DNA of 64,000 nucleotides, taken from Algoriphagus sp. (GTDB lineage: Bacteria; Bacteroidota; Bacteroidia; Cytophagales; Cyclobacteriaceae). The notes below the pieces were generated by a model. The model did no database searches. It saw only the letters and a list, made by a program, of their open reading frames with translations, and was not told the origin of the DNA. The stretch spans positions 1 to 64,000 of the forward strand of contig NZ_JAMWZB010000018.1 of NCBI RefSeq assembly GCF_024305035.1, in the 5' to 3' direction. The position numbers were made by a program, and so were the translations under genes. Of this stretch, positions 44,787-54,100 are shown piece after piece; the stretch's first letter is position 1, and each line of letters starts with the position of its first letter.

Positions 44787-45152
44787 ATGGAGACAGCGAA
44801 AAAAGCAAATAGCACACATATAGGAAGGAAAATTTCCCTTATCAGAGAACTAAAGGGTATGAAGCAAGATGCTTTAGCCTTTGAGTTAGGGGTATCCCAA
44901 CAATTGATATCAAAAATTGAAAATAGTGAGACAATTGATGATGAGCTTCTCACAAGGGTAGCAGAGGTTTTGGGGGTAACTAAAGAAGGAATTGAAGCGT
45001 TTAGCTTAGAAACTGTCTTCAATAATATCAATAATTTCCATGATAGCTCTATTCAAAACAACTTCAATCCAATTGATAAAATTGTTGAGCTATACGAACG
45101 TTTGCTAAAAAGCGAACAGGAGAAAATTGAAATTTTAAAAGGCAGTAAATGA
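44787..45152 (+). CDS. XRE-family HTH transcriptional regulator
   Basis: The start ATG at 44787 gives 121 residues (METAKKANSTHIGRK...). A Cro/C1-type HTH occupies about 13-70: ISLIRELKGMKQDALAFELGVSQQLISKIENSETIDDELLTRVAEVLGV has the expected five-helix pattern. The C-terminal third is a helical tail (DKIVELYERLLKSEQEKIEIL), perhaps a dimerisation coiled coil. An in-frame extension to 44697 has no homologous feel. The gene lies within DNA that replaced the middle of an AraC gene. It may regulate the divergent chimeric ORF or come from a mobile element. A 15-bp palindrome follows its stop. Confidence 0.82.
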   Translation: METAKKANSTHIGRKISLIRELKGMKQDALAFELGVSQQLISKIENSETIDDELLTRVAEVLGVTKEGIEAFSLETVFNNINNFHDSSIQNNFNPIDKIVELYERLLKSEQEKIEILKGSK

Positions 45153-45158
45153 TTTTTC

Positions 45159-45173
45159 GCCACAGCCTGTGGC
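45159..45173 (+). terminator. Short hairpin after the XRE gene
   Basis: GCCACAG and CTGTGGC pair perfectly around a single C, with T-rich sequence before and A-rich sequence after. It lies 7 bases past the XRE stop. No strong plus-strand T-run follows, so termination is only possible. Confidence 0.4.
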
Positions 45174-45216
45174 AAAATTTGGGTCAATCAAAACATCCTA
45201 GATATCTGGATCCTGC

Positions 45217-45621
45217 TTATTTTTTCAACAGGCTAATGAATAGACAAAGCCTCAAAATTAAGCCTCTGTTTGAAATAAAGGAATTGGATTTTTCAAACTC
45301 TACTGTTTCGTTAGCCAGCTCATTTTGTGAAGCGTAGCTATAAAAATTTAAAAAAGTTGCAGGTTTTAAACAAACACCTACTAGGAATGTATCCTAATCA
45401 ATAAAGCTATCCTTAAATGAAGTCATTGCCCCAACTACATACGTTTTCCCAAATTCCATTATAGTCGAGCCATTGTCAGTCAAACAAGTATTTCCCAAAT
45501 TCATTACAATACCAGCACAGCCATCGGGAAAAACACGTTCTCTTTGTCTTTCAGCTTTGTTTCCTTTGAGTTCCCAATAGAAATGAATATAGGGTTTTAA
45601 TTTTTTGTAGGGTTTTATTCC
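45217..45621 (-). pseudogene. AraC regulator N-terminal relic (DUF6597-like sensor domain) with amber codon
   Basis: The minus-strand frame directly after the stop of the FAD oxidoreductase reads LKPYIHFYWELKG, then RVFPDGCAGIVMNLG, MEFGKTYVVGAMTSF, an in-frame TAG (45396-45394) and onward LVGVCLKPATFLNFYSYASQ and ELANETVEFEKSNSF before losing similarity. That is the ligand-binding N-terminus of the DUF6597 class of AraC regulators. The start codon and first residues are missing, one nonsense codon interrupts it, and the DNA-binding half is at 44162-44345. This gene is dead. Its original partner was probably the RibD-type reductase downstream. Confidence 0.72.
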
Positions 45622-47472
45622 TTAGGGCTTTATTCTCCCCTCCCAGTTGAGTTCTTTTGAAAAAGGATCCAACAGCTCATCTAAGATCACCGCAACTTCC
45701 TTTCGAGTCAGAAGCCTGTCGGTAGTAAAGGATCCAGGCAGACCCCTTCTTTTCCAGGCCTCAGCAATTTCTAACAGGGAGGTTTTCCTTCCAGTTAACT
45801 CGAGTAGTTGCTTGAATCGCTCGCCGGTCAAATAATCCCCAGAAGCTCCCCAATAATCTGCTAAGCTTGGATAAATGGGTCTCAAGCCTTCCACCAGCTC
45901 AAATTCAGTCACCTTATTTTCGGGATAAAACCAGGTTTGATTGGCCCAGAGATAAGGTACTCCCGCTCCTTTTAGAATGCCGGTAGCCCCGATTCGTTGG
46001 ATGGCTTGAAAATGCGCGTCCTCTGGATTCACATCGATGTAGGGCATCAGATAGACCTGCTGGGAAAGCAAGACCTGCTGAACTTCACGGATGGAAACTT
46101 CGGATGGGGCTTTTCCTGATTTCGAAGCGATCGTAGCCAACGTCCCTGCAGCCTGGCCAATGCCTAAAACGACGGGTTGAAGACGGGAAGCCCCGTTGAC
46201 GATATTGGATACAGAAATGCTTTTTTCCGCCAAAATCAAGCCGGAATGATTCTCCGGAATGAGTGCTCCAAGAGGCACATTGTAGGAAGGCACCCGGATT
46301 TTAATGAAATCGATCTCCGGAGCATCGGGCCTTTCCTTGTGATGATGGTCAATGGTATAATCTCCTACTGCTATTCCCGTGCGGTACAGCGGACTAGGCG
46401 CCTGAAAGGGGTCCCGTACAAAGGGTAGGGTAAAATCAACCAGTCCTTGGAAACGTCTGGATTCCCGATGATAAGGAATCATGGGCAGTCCGTCCTCTGT
46501 CGGATATTCATCGGTTGCAATGCCCAGATGGGTATAGCCTAGCTCCTGTTGAATGTAATAGATAAAGCGAAGGCTTTTCTGCTTGGCTTTTTCCAGTTCA
46601 ATGCTTCGTTCCTCTGGGCTTAACTCGACTAGATTGACGTAATAATCATTTCCACAGTTGGGCCAGTTGATCATGTATTTGCCATTGGGGAGTTTCCCAT
46701 ACCCTATCATTTTATCACAGTCCAGCGTAGGGTCTTGATCGGTAATTGGGTCTGCATGAGCACAGGCACAGGCAAATTCCTCTGGATCATAATTTTTGGG
46801 TTTGGGGATGGTCCGGTCTTCCCCTTTTCCAAAATCTTGAAGGGTCACCACATAGGTTAAATCCTGAATAATGTCATTTCCCGTTTCTGGGGCAAAGGAC
46901 TCTCCGATTTCCGAACGGGCGTCCATCCCCAGTCGATAAGGAATTCCTTGCGCAGCTGCCACATCGCCCAATTCCGTCGCGTCTATGACCAGGGGGGCTG
47001 AGGCAGTTTTGGATTGGCCATCCACCCGGTAAGTCACTGTCCACTTTTGGTTTTCAAAGTGGGCTGCTTGCCATTCGCTTTGCAGCGAAACGGTCAAATG
47101 AGGAACCGAAGCCGCTATCGATTGGAAAATCTGATTTCCTACCTGAGGTTCAAACAGGGTATTGCTCACCCAGCCGGTGGAAAGTGCAGCTTGCGACCCA
47201 TAATGCGCAATTAAGCTATCCCGAAACTCTCCCCAAATCCCGGAGGGTAAGCGATGATTGCCGTCAATGGCAGAAACTCCTGCCGCGGTCAGCATTCCCC
47301 CCAGCCACTCGGTCGGCTCGATGATCAGTGTTTTGGCGCCCAATCTACCAGCGGAAATACCCGCTGAAGTTCCACTCGCACCTCCTCCCACGATAATCAC
47401 ATCGTAGCTTTCTTGGGCAAATGAGCTGCTGAATAAAAGGGCGAAAAAAATGGTCAAATAATTTTTCTTCAT
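45622..47472 (-). CDS. FAD-dependent oxidoreductase (PF12831 type), secreted
   Basis: A 616-residue protein with a signal peptide (LTIFFALLFSSSFAQ). The dinucleotide-binding motif VIIVGGGASGTSAGISAGRLGAKTLIIE comes next, then GGMLTAAGVSAIDGNH near 59 and later TELGDVAAAQGIPYRLG. A second FAD contact region is near 410 (GLILAEKSISVSNIVNGASRLQPVVLGIGQAAGTLA). PF12831 proteins often sit in Bacteroidota glycan-utilisation loci; their substrates are poorly known. It is last in a probable three-gene unit with the ROK kinase (24 bases) and GH18 genes. The C-terminal tail extends about 110 residues past the core. Confidence 0.85.
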   Translation of the reverse strand: MKKNYLTIFFALLFSSSFAQESYDVIIVGGGASGTSAGISAGRLGAKTLIIEPTEWLGGMLTAAGVSAIDGNHRLPSGIWGEFRDSLIAHYGSQAALSTGWVSNTLFEPQVGNQIFQSIAASVPHLTVSLQSEWQAAHFENQKWTVTYRVDGQSKTASAPLVIDATELGDVAAAQGIPYRLGMDARSEIGESFAPETGNDIIQDLTYVVTLQDFGKGEDRTIPKPKNYDPEEFACACAHADPITDQDPTLDCDKMIGYGKLPNGKYMINWPNCGNDYYVNLVELSPEERSIELEKAKQKSLRFIYYIQQELGYTHLGIATDEYPTEDGLPMIPYHRESRRFQGLVDFTLPFVRDPFQAPSPLYRTGIAVGDYTIDHHHKERPDAPEIDFIKIRVPSYNVPLGALIPENHSGLILAEKSISVSNIVNGASRLQPVVLGIGQAAGTLATIASKSGKAPSEVSIREVQQVLLSQQVYLMPYIDVNPEDAHFQAIQRIGATGILKGAGVPYLWANQTWFYPENKVTEFELVEGLRPIYPSLADYWGASGDYLTGERFKQLLELTGRKTSLLEIAEAWKRRGLPGSFTTDRLLTRKEVAVILDELLDPFSKELNWEGRIKP

Positions 47473-47496
47473 AGTTGCGTTGAATCTAGGATAGGT

Positions 47497-48372
47497 CTAA
47501 CTAAATCTGGATGGGCTTTTTTTCTCCTCCTGGGAAAGGGCCGCTCCGATTAAAGCGGAATGATCGCCGAGCGTGGCCAGGTGGATCGGAATGGAAATAC
47601 CTCGCAAGGCTAGGAATTCGAGGGTAGCGGGAAGGAAGTGAGCGGAAGCAAGGCTGATTTTTCCACCTAAAATTACCCCTTGGGTTTGTAGTCGAATCAA
47701 ATAGGGGAATAAGAATTCGCCTAGGTTGCGCCCAAATTCGCTAAAGATGAAGGCTCGATGTGCTGGGTCGATCGATGGGTCCAGTAAATCCTTCACTCCG
47801 GATAAGGATATCCCCCACTTTTGTTGGACAAATTGGATAAACCATGCCGTGCCCAAATAATCTTCAGCGATTCCATCTTTAAAGGGAGCCCGCCAAAGTT
47901 GGGCGTCTTTGACTACTTCTTCCACCTGAATGGCTGAACCCAAGCCTGTTCCCAAGGTCAACCCGATGGAATTTGAAAAAGCTGACCCAGCTCCTACTCG
48001 ACTTTCTGCAATCAAAAACGCCTCCGCATCGTTGGTAAAGGAGATATGGCCAGGCGGAACGCTAAGGCGGTCAGCGAGCAGTTTTTTAACCGACTGTCCA
48101 AATAAGGCGTTCATTTTTCCCTGATCTTGGATCAAGCAAATCCCTTCCTGATAATTAAACGGTCCAGGCATGGCAATGGCAATCGGAATAGCCTTCGCGT
48201 AGCCCTTGACTGACTGGATGGCTTGTGCCCAAGCCTCAATGATGGATTCGGCAGTGGCAAAGGTGTCCACCGCTTGTTCATAGAAGTCACCGGCTTCTAC
48301 CCGATCTCCAACGTTGTTGACCAGGCCCGCAGCAATATGGGATCCTCCAATATCTACTCCGATGATCTCCAT
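47497..48372 (-). CDS. ROK-family sugar kinase (no visible zinc motif)
   Basis: A 291-residue protein. The phosphate-binding start is IIGVDIGGSHIAAGLV, PIAIAMPGPFN lies near 63, FTNDAEAFLIAES near 110 contains the catalytic Asp of ROK kinases (NDA), and GLTLGTGLGSAI is near 137. The C-terminal GVILGGKIS matches too. The usual CxCGxxGC zinc-binding loop near residue 170-180 is not present, so this belongs to a divergent ROK group. Predicted to phosphorylate a hexose or HexNAc in the cytoplasm, in keeping with the GH18 gene that abuts it. Confidence 0.83.
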   Translation of the reverse strand: MEIIGVDIGGSHIAAGLVNNVGDRVEAGDFYEQAVDTFATAESIIEAWAQAIQSVKGYAKAIPIAIAMPGPFNYQEGICLIQDQGKMNALFGQSVKKLLADRLSVPPGHISFTNDAEAFLIAESRVGAGSAFSNSIGLTLGTGLGSAIQVEEVVKDAQLWRAPFKDGIAEDYLGTAWFIQFVQQKWGISLSGVKDLLDPSIDPAHRAFIFSEFGRNLGEFLFPYLIRLQTQGVILGGKISLASAHFLPATLEFLALRGISIPIHLATLGDHSALIGAALSQEEKKSPSRFS

Positions 48373-49506
48373 TTACTCAGGCGAATTGGAGTTCAGTTCC
48401 TCATGGATCACGTCTAACAACTGTCTGGTATTATCCTCGGAAAGCTCCCAAAACATGGCTCCTCCCAGGGAATTGGTTTTAATAAAGTCCATTTTAGCTT
48501 TCATGGACTCAGGATCTTCATAGGTAATCCAGGTGGAGTCTTGGGCCGAATAAAGGTAGGGAGCCGCTGCTTTCTCATCCCAAAAGCGCTCATAAGCCGA
48601 AGTTTTCGTCAAGGCATAAATCTGATGATAAGGCAGTCCCATTTTAAATTTTCCGGATTGGAATAGCCCATGATCAGTCGGATCCACCTGTTCCCACATT
48701 CTGCCATAAAACGGTACACCCACCACGATTTTTTCTGCGGGGACTCCAAATTCAAGGTGTTCTTTCACCGTGGTTTCTGCGGATCTTCCTTTTGCTCCGT
48801 TGGGAAAAAGATTGGCATGATGCCCGGTGACCTCATCCCCTGCGGTGTAAAAATCATAGGCCATGATATTGATAAAATCCAAGTATTGCTGGGCTTTCCC
48901 CAGGTCATTTTCCTCCAGGTATCGACGAAAGCCCCCAGAGGCGATGGTCGTCAGGTAATGTTTTTGGTGTAGGTTGCCTAACGAATCCAGTGCTTCTCGA
49001 ACACTTTTTAGTAGGGCAACAAAATTCTCCTTATCCTCTGGACGATAGGGATTGTTATCCCCGGGAATGCTGGGATATTCCCAGTCAAAATCCAATCCGT
49101 CCAGTTGGTGTTTAATTAAAAAGTCCACTCCGGATTGTGTCAGCTGATCGATTCCCTCCGGAGTCAGCACGGCATCAGAAAATCCTTTGGAGTGCGTCCA
49201 ACCCCCTATGGAAATCAACACCTTCAGATCGGGATTTCTGTCCTTAAGTTGATTCAGGGTAATCAAATTCAAGGAATCCCGCTCCCGGTTATCCCCGATA
49301 TAGCTTACTTGCCCGTTGGCTACATCGGCAAAGGCATAGTTGATATGGGTTAATTTTTCGGCAGGAATTTTCTTGGGATTAATTTTTTTCCAACCGGCCA
49401 CATAACCGACCACATGGTAAGCTTTAGCTGTCGGGATTTTGGTTTCTTCTGCCTTTTTACATCCCACAACCACCAGCAGGGCGAAAGCAAGTACAATGTT
49501 TTTCAT
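48373..49506 (-). CDS. GH18 chitinase-like lipoprotein
   Basis: A 377-residue protein with a lipoprotein signal (LAFALLVVVGC, Cys16). KVLISIGGWTHSKGFSDA near 95 and the catalytic DGLDFDWEY at 136-144 (Glu143 the acid) are the family hallmarks; INIMAYDFY and VVGVPFYGRMW follow. The length equals a single GH18 barrel with no chitin-binding module. It hydrolyses chitin or chito-oligosaccharides by substrate-assisted catalysis and is expected on the cell surface or facing the periplasm. It is 26 bases past a strong terminator after susD. Confidence 0.93.
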   Translation of the reverse strand: MKNIVLAFALLVVVGCKKAEETKIPTAKAYHVVGYVAGWKKINPKKIPAEKLTHINYAFADVANGQVSYIGDNRERDSLNLITLNQLKDRNPDLKVLISIGGWTHSKGFSDAVLTPEGIDQLTQSGVDFLIKHQLDGLDFDWEYPSIPGDNNPYRPEDKENFVALLKSVREALDSLGNLHQKHYLTTIASGGFRRYLEENDLGKAQQYLDFINIMAYDFYTAGDEVTGHHANLFPNGAKGRSAETTVKEHLEFGVPAEKIVVGVPFYGRMWEQVDPTDHGLFQSGKFKMGLPYHQIYALTKTSAYERFWDEKAAAPYLYSAQDSTWITYEDPESMKAKMDFIKTNSLGGAMFWELSEDNTRQLLDVIHEELNSNSPE

Positions 49507-49531
49507 ACAAATCAGGTTTGGGCCTAAAGTT

Positions 49532-49572
49532 AAAAAAAGACAGAGGTTTTGAACTCAATCAAAACCTCTGTC
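49532..49572 (-). terminator. Strong rho-independent terminator after susD
   Basis: Arms at 49539-49552 and 49559-49572 are 14-bp perfect complements with a 6-base loop, followed by a T-run on the minus strand (49538-49532). It separates the SusCD pair from the GH18-ROK-FAD unit, so the latter depends on read-through or an unseen promoter. Confidence 0.9.
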
Positions 49573-49593
49573 CAAAATTAAATTAACGGAAAA

Positions 49594-51159
49594 TTAATTT
49601 CCTCCGTCCCACCACATGCGGGTGGCAAAGCTGTCTCCTCCCATTCGGGAAACGGCAGCCTGGTAATTTTCCGGATTGGAACCGATCTCATTTTCCCAAT
49701 ATCGTAATCTTCTAGGAATGAAATTCCCTTCAAAGGCATTGGGATCTTGGGTAGGAGTCAATTCAGGATAACCTGTTCTTCTCCAGTTGGACCAAGCTTC
49801 GATGGCATTTAGGAAATTGGCTGCCCAATATTCTTCTCCGATTAATCGAAGTTTGTCCTCATTGGAGGCCGCATCAAATCCTCTTCCGGAAATGTAGGCT
49901 GCAGTCTCTTGGGCGTCTACGGTAAAGTCTTCATCGAAATATACCCAAGAATTGATCGCCGCGGCTACACCATTGGAGAAATGGGTTCCGGCATCCGAGC
50001 TAATCCATCCTTTCACGGCCGCTTCTGCTCTCATGAATTCCACCTCTGCATAGGAAATCAAATAATACGGATCATTCCAATCGAGGTATTTTAAATTGAG
50101 CATGGAGAAGTTTCGCTGAACGATGGAGAATCCATCCAAAGTACCTTCAGGAACGGCTTCGCCGATATTGGTAGATGTGTAGCCATTGGGCATTCCGATC
50201 TGTGCCTCAGGATCCGTAATCCAGGTAGCGGGTACTTCAGGATCGCCCACCCCTCCGGTTAGGATCATTTTACGCGGATCATCATTGGCATTCATCCAGT
50301 CCATCATCGTGGCAGAAATTTTACAATCTCTAGAATACTTGTAGGTGTTCCAGTAGCCGTCGTTCAATCCGTTTCGATTCACTCCTTGTGGTCCTGAATC
50401 ATATTGGATAAAGGCAATGTCCTCATTGGAAGTAAAGGCGCCACTGTTGTTGGCTTCAGTAAACACCTGCTGAGCAGTGGTAGGATCTACCTCACTCATT
50501 CGCATGGCAATACGCATCAACAAGGCATTGGTGAATTTTCTCCATTTGCTGATATCTCCTCCATAAAGAAAATCCTGAGCTCCTAAGGAATTGGCTGATT
50601 CAGAAAAGCGATCTCTTGCCGCTCTTAGGTCCGCAATCATCGCAGTATAAATTTCCTCTTGACTATCGTAAGCCGGGAACCAATTCTCTTCCCCTTCTAG
50701 TCCTTTTCCCGCTTGGAAATAGGGAATATCCCCATAGATATCAGTCATTCGATGCAAGTCAAAAACACGAAGTACGGTTGCTGCGGCGTTGAGATTGGCT
50801 TGAGCAGGGTCGCCGTCGGTCCGGGTAATGACATGAGTCAACAGTCTTACCACGCCCGTGTAATGGGTCTCCATATAGGCTCCCGAATACTGGGCATTGT
50901 AGAAGTACTTATCCCCACTGAAGTATCCAGCGGTGGATGCGGTCTGCTGCACCATGGTTGAGGCATAGAGCATGGCAATTCTGGTATTCTCATATTCTCC
51001 ACCTATCGCCAAAGTAGCTCTGGAGAAGAGGTAAGACATATCGATATCGGTGGCTGCGTTTTGGTCAATATTCAGGTCCAAAAGCTCTGACTCACTACAA
51101 GAGGCAAAAGTCAGCGAACCTGCCATTACCATTACTGCCAGTTTATTTGAAATTTTCAT
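49594..51159 (-). CDS. SusD-like glycan-binding lipoprotein (SusD/RagB, SusD-like_2)
   Basis: The start ATG at 51159 gives 521 residues; the frame opens 5 codons earlier at a TTG. The lipoprotein signal is VMVMAGSLTFASC. TPR-like helices follow with LRVFDLHRMTDIYGDIPYFQAGKG near 130, FLYGGDISKWRKFTNALLMRIAMRMSEVD near 200, and LISYAEVEFMRAEAAVKGW near 378. The ending FATRMWWDGGN is typical of the SusD-like_2 group (PF12771). It binds glycan at the surface and caps the SusC pore. It is 15 bases downstream of susC in the same operon. Confidence 0.93.
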   Translation of the reverse strand: MKISNKLAVMVMAGSLTFASCSESELLDLNIDQNAATDIDMSYLFSRATLAIGGEYENTRIAMLYASTMVQQTASTAGYFSGDKYFYNAQYSGAYMETHYTGVVRLLTHVITRTDGDPAQANLNAAATVLRVFDLHRMTDIYGDIPYFQAGKGLEGEENWFPAYDSQEEIYTAMIADLRAARDRFSESANSLGAQDFLYGGDISKWRKFTNALLMRIAMRMSEVDPTTAQQVFTEANNSGAFTSNEDIAFIQYDSGPQGVNRNGLNDGYWNTYKYSRDCKISATMMDWMNANDDPRKMILTGGVGDPEVPATWITDPEAQIGMPNGYTSTNIGEAVPEGTLDGFSIVQRNFSMLNLKYLDWNDPYYLISYAEVEFMRAEAAVKGWISSDAGTHFSNGVAAAINSWVYFDEDFTVDAQETAAYISGRGFDAASNEDKLRLIGEEYWAANFLNAIEAWSNWRRTGYPELTPTQDPNAFEGNFIPRRLRYWENEIGSNPENYQAAVSRMGGDSFATRMWWDGGN

Positions 51160-51174
51160 AGTTCTGTGTTTCAA

Positions 51175-54100
51175 TTAAAAGTTGGCTGACAAATTAAATC
51201 CAAAGCTTCGGTTGGTAGGAAGACCAAAGTATTCCAATCCTTGCGAGTTGCCGTCCACTGCATAGGCAGATTCCGGATCCACATTCGGGATATTTGACCA
51301 AAGCAAGGCCAAGTTTCTACCTACAACGGATAGTGACAGGTTGTTAAATGGAGTTTTGGAGGTAATTGCACTTGGGAAAGTGTATCCGAACGAAAACTCT
51401 CTCAACTTGGCAAATGAGGCATCATAGACGATGTTTTCAGTCACCATCGCATAGCGCTGCCAATACTGATCGATCAAGTATTCAGCAGGATTGTTAGGAT
51501 TTGCTGGAATGGTCCAGGTATTTGCTTCTCCATTTGCTGTCACTCCACTGACGGTAAGACTTCCATCTCTACCGATCAAAGTTTCTTCGTGCAAGCCATT
51601 ATTGTAGGCAAAATAGTTGGTACCCGATACCATGTGTCCACCCTGACGGATGTCAATCAAGGCATACAAGCGGAACCCTTTCCAAGTTACCGTATTGCTC
51701 AAACCAGCAGAAATCGGATGTCTTCCTTCTGCGATGGTTTCAAAACCCTGCGTGGTTACCGGGAATCCATTTGCATCATAGACCGGTTGACCATCTACCT
51801 GCAAATGTTTGTATCCGGCAATCATTCCCAAAGGATACCCCACAATGTGTCGGATATTTTCCCGCATCAATCGAGATTGACCTAAGTTGATGAAATCAAT
51901 CGGCTCGCCAGCAGCATTGGTTCCCAAGCTGAGCACTTCGGAAATGTTATTGGCAAAGTTGAAGGAAAGATCCCATCGTACCGCTCGGGCGATTGGGGTC
52001 ACATTCAAAAGCATTTCAATCCCTCGGTTATTTAACTCTCCGATATTGACCGTAGTGGAACCAAAACCTGAAGTGGCTGAAATCCCGGTTGCCAAAATGT
52101 CGCTTCGGGTGGTTCGATTGTAATAGGCAATATCCAAACCTACGCGGTTGTCAAAGAATCTCAAATCCGCTCCGATTTCGTATTCGCTGGATCGGTAGGG
52201 TCCCAAATTTTCATTTGGAATGGAACCATTGTTGATTTGGCCCAAATTTGCGCCCAAGTGTCCCGCTCCAACTAACCCATAGGTCAGGTTAAGGGCATAA
52301 GGATTAGGTGCTCCACCTCCGGCTTCACCCCAAGATCCTCGGATTTTAGCAAAAGTAATGACATCAGGAAGAGTCACCATATCACTGATCACTGCACTCA
52401 ATCCCAAGGAAGGGTAGAATAGTTTGCTATTCTCAGGGGACAAGGTTGAAAACTGATCCTGCCTTGCTGTGGCGTTCAAAAATATCATGTTTTTGTATCC
52501 CACATTGGCGGATCCAAAATAGGAATTGATTCCGTATTCCGAGAAGCCGTAGGTAATGGATGGGGCCCGCACATTATTTACTGAGCTGAAGAAAGGAACC
52601 ACCAGGTCATTTCCTCCACCTCGAAGACTTTCGGCAGTTCTTCTCATTCGGTTACCACCGATGAATCCATCCACATCAAAGTCTCCGAAGGTCTTATTGA
52701 ACCCAATGAATAAATCGGCATTGTCCTCACGGATGGTCCGCTCGGTCAAATTGTAATCTCCCAGTGGCTTGTATGCCGTACCATAAGGCTCTGAAGTTCG
52801 ATCCACACGAGATTGGAAATCCAATCCGATTCTACCTTGCACATACAACCAATCGGTGATGTCATATTTTAAGGACATATTACCCAAGAATCGGTTGGTT
52901 TCATCCTCACGGAAGAACTGATAGGCTGCCCAATAGGGGTTGGTCTGGAATACATTGGACTGGTAGCGAAGCTCGGTTCCATCCTCGAGTGCTCCCGGCT
53001 TGTCGGTGGTTCCTCTCATCACATCCAACGGCAAGTTGCCTGGTCTGACCAGCATAGCAAAGTTGGCATTACCCGGTGAATCGGAAAGTCGAGGTCGGTT
53101 TTTAGCAAATTGATTCGAATATTGACCGGTGGCCGCTAAAGTGAATTTGCCATGCTTGCCATTGATATTGGCATTGACGACTCTTCGCTTGAATCCGGCA
53201 TTGGGTACAATGTCCTTGTTATCCAAGTCAGAGAATGAAAAACGGTAATTCGCTTTTTCATTTCCCCCATCGAGTGCCACTGAGTTATTCCACGTATAGG
53301 AAGTCTCAAAGAAATCGGACAGCTGTTCCCCGGTAAAGGCATAGGGACGCTGCACCCCATCAAACTGAACAGAAGGAACGCCATCGTAAGCTGCTCCCCA
53401 GCCGTTATTTCCGGTATTCAGCGCTTCATCTTGGGTAGTAGGTCTTCTGCCGTCAATTCCCGGACCATATTGCCGCTGAAAATTGGTCTGATCCCAAACC
53501 CGGTCAAAGGTGATGTTGGAATTTACAGAAACCCCAATTCCTGTCCGCTGTGCCCCACTTTTGGTGGTAATCAAAATCACCCCGTTGGCAGCTCTTGCTC
53601 CATAGAGGGCAGCTGCGGCATTTCCTTTAAGTACGGAGATATTTTCGATATCATCGGGGTTGATGGAGCTCAATCCGTCTCCGGAGTCATTTCCACCCCA
53701 CATCCCTGCATTACCCAGATTTCCGGATTCGATGGGAATCCCGTTCACCACATAAAGGGGCTGATCATTCCCGGTCAAGGAAGATCCACCACGGATAACC
53801 ACTCGGGTTGACCCGGCAGCTCCTGTAGCGGGTGGCGTCACATTCACCCCGGCTACTTTACCCGAAAGGGCATTACCGAAGTTGATCGCACGGGATTCGG
53901 TGAATTTATCACCGCCCACCTGGGTAACTGAGTAGCCCAAAGATTTTTGATCCCGCTCCATACCAAAGGCAGTAACCACTACCTCGCTCAGGTCAGAGAT
54001 ATCTTCGCCCATGGCTACATCGATGATCGACTGATTGCCGACCACAATTTCTTGGGCTTCAAAACCAATAAATGAAAATACCAAGACCGAATTGGTCGTG

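Noticed and set aside
45217..45240. IS-end-like TTTTTCAACAGGC near 45.22-45.23 kb
   Set aside because: Resembles the end of some insertion sequences, but no matching inverted end or transposase is present within the patch.
45149..45337. Plus-strand ORF of 62 codons after the XRE gene
   Set aside because: It is antisense to the AraC relic, whose protein similarity is clear on the minus strand.
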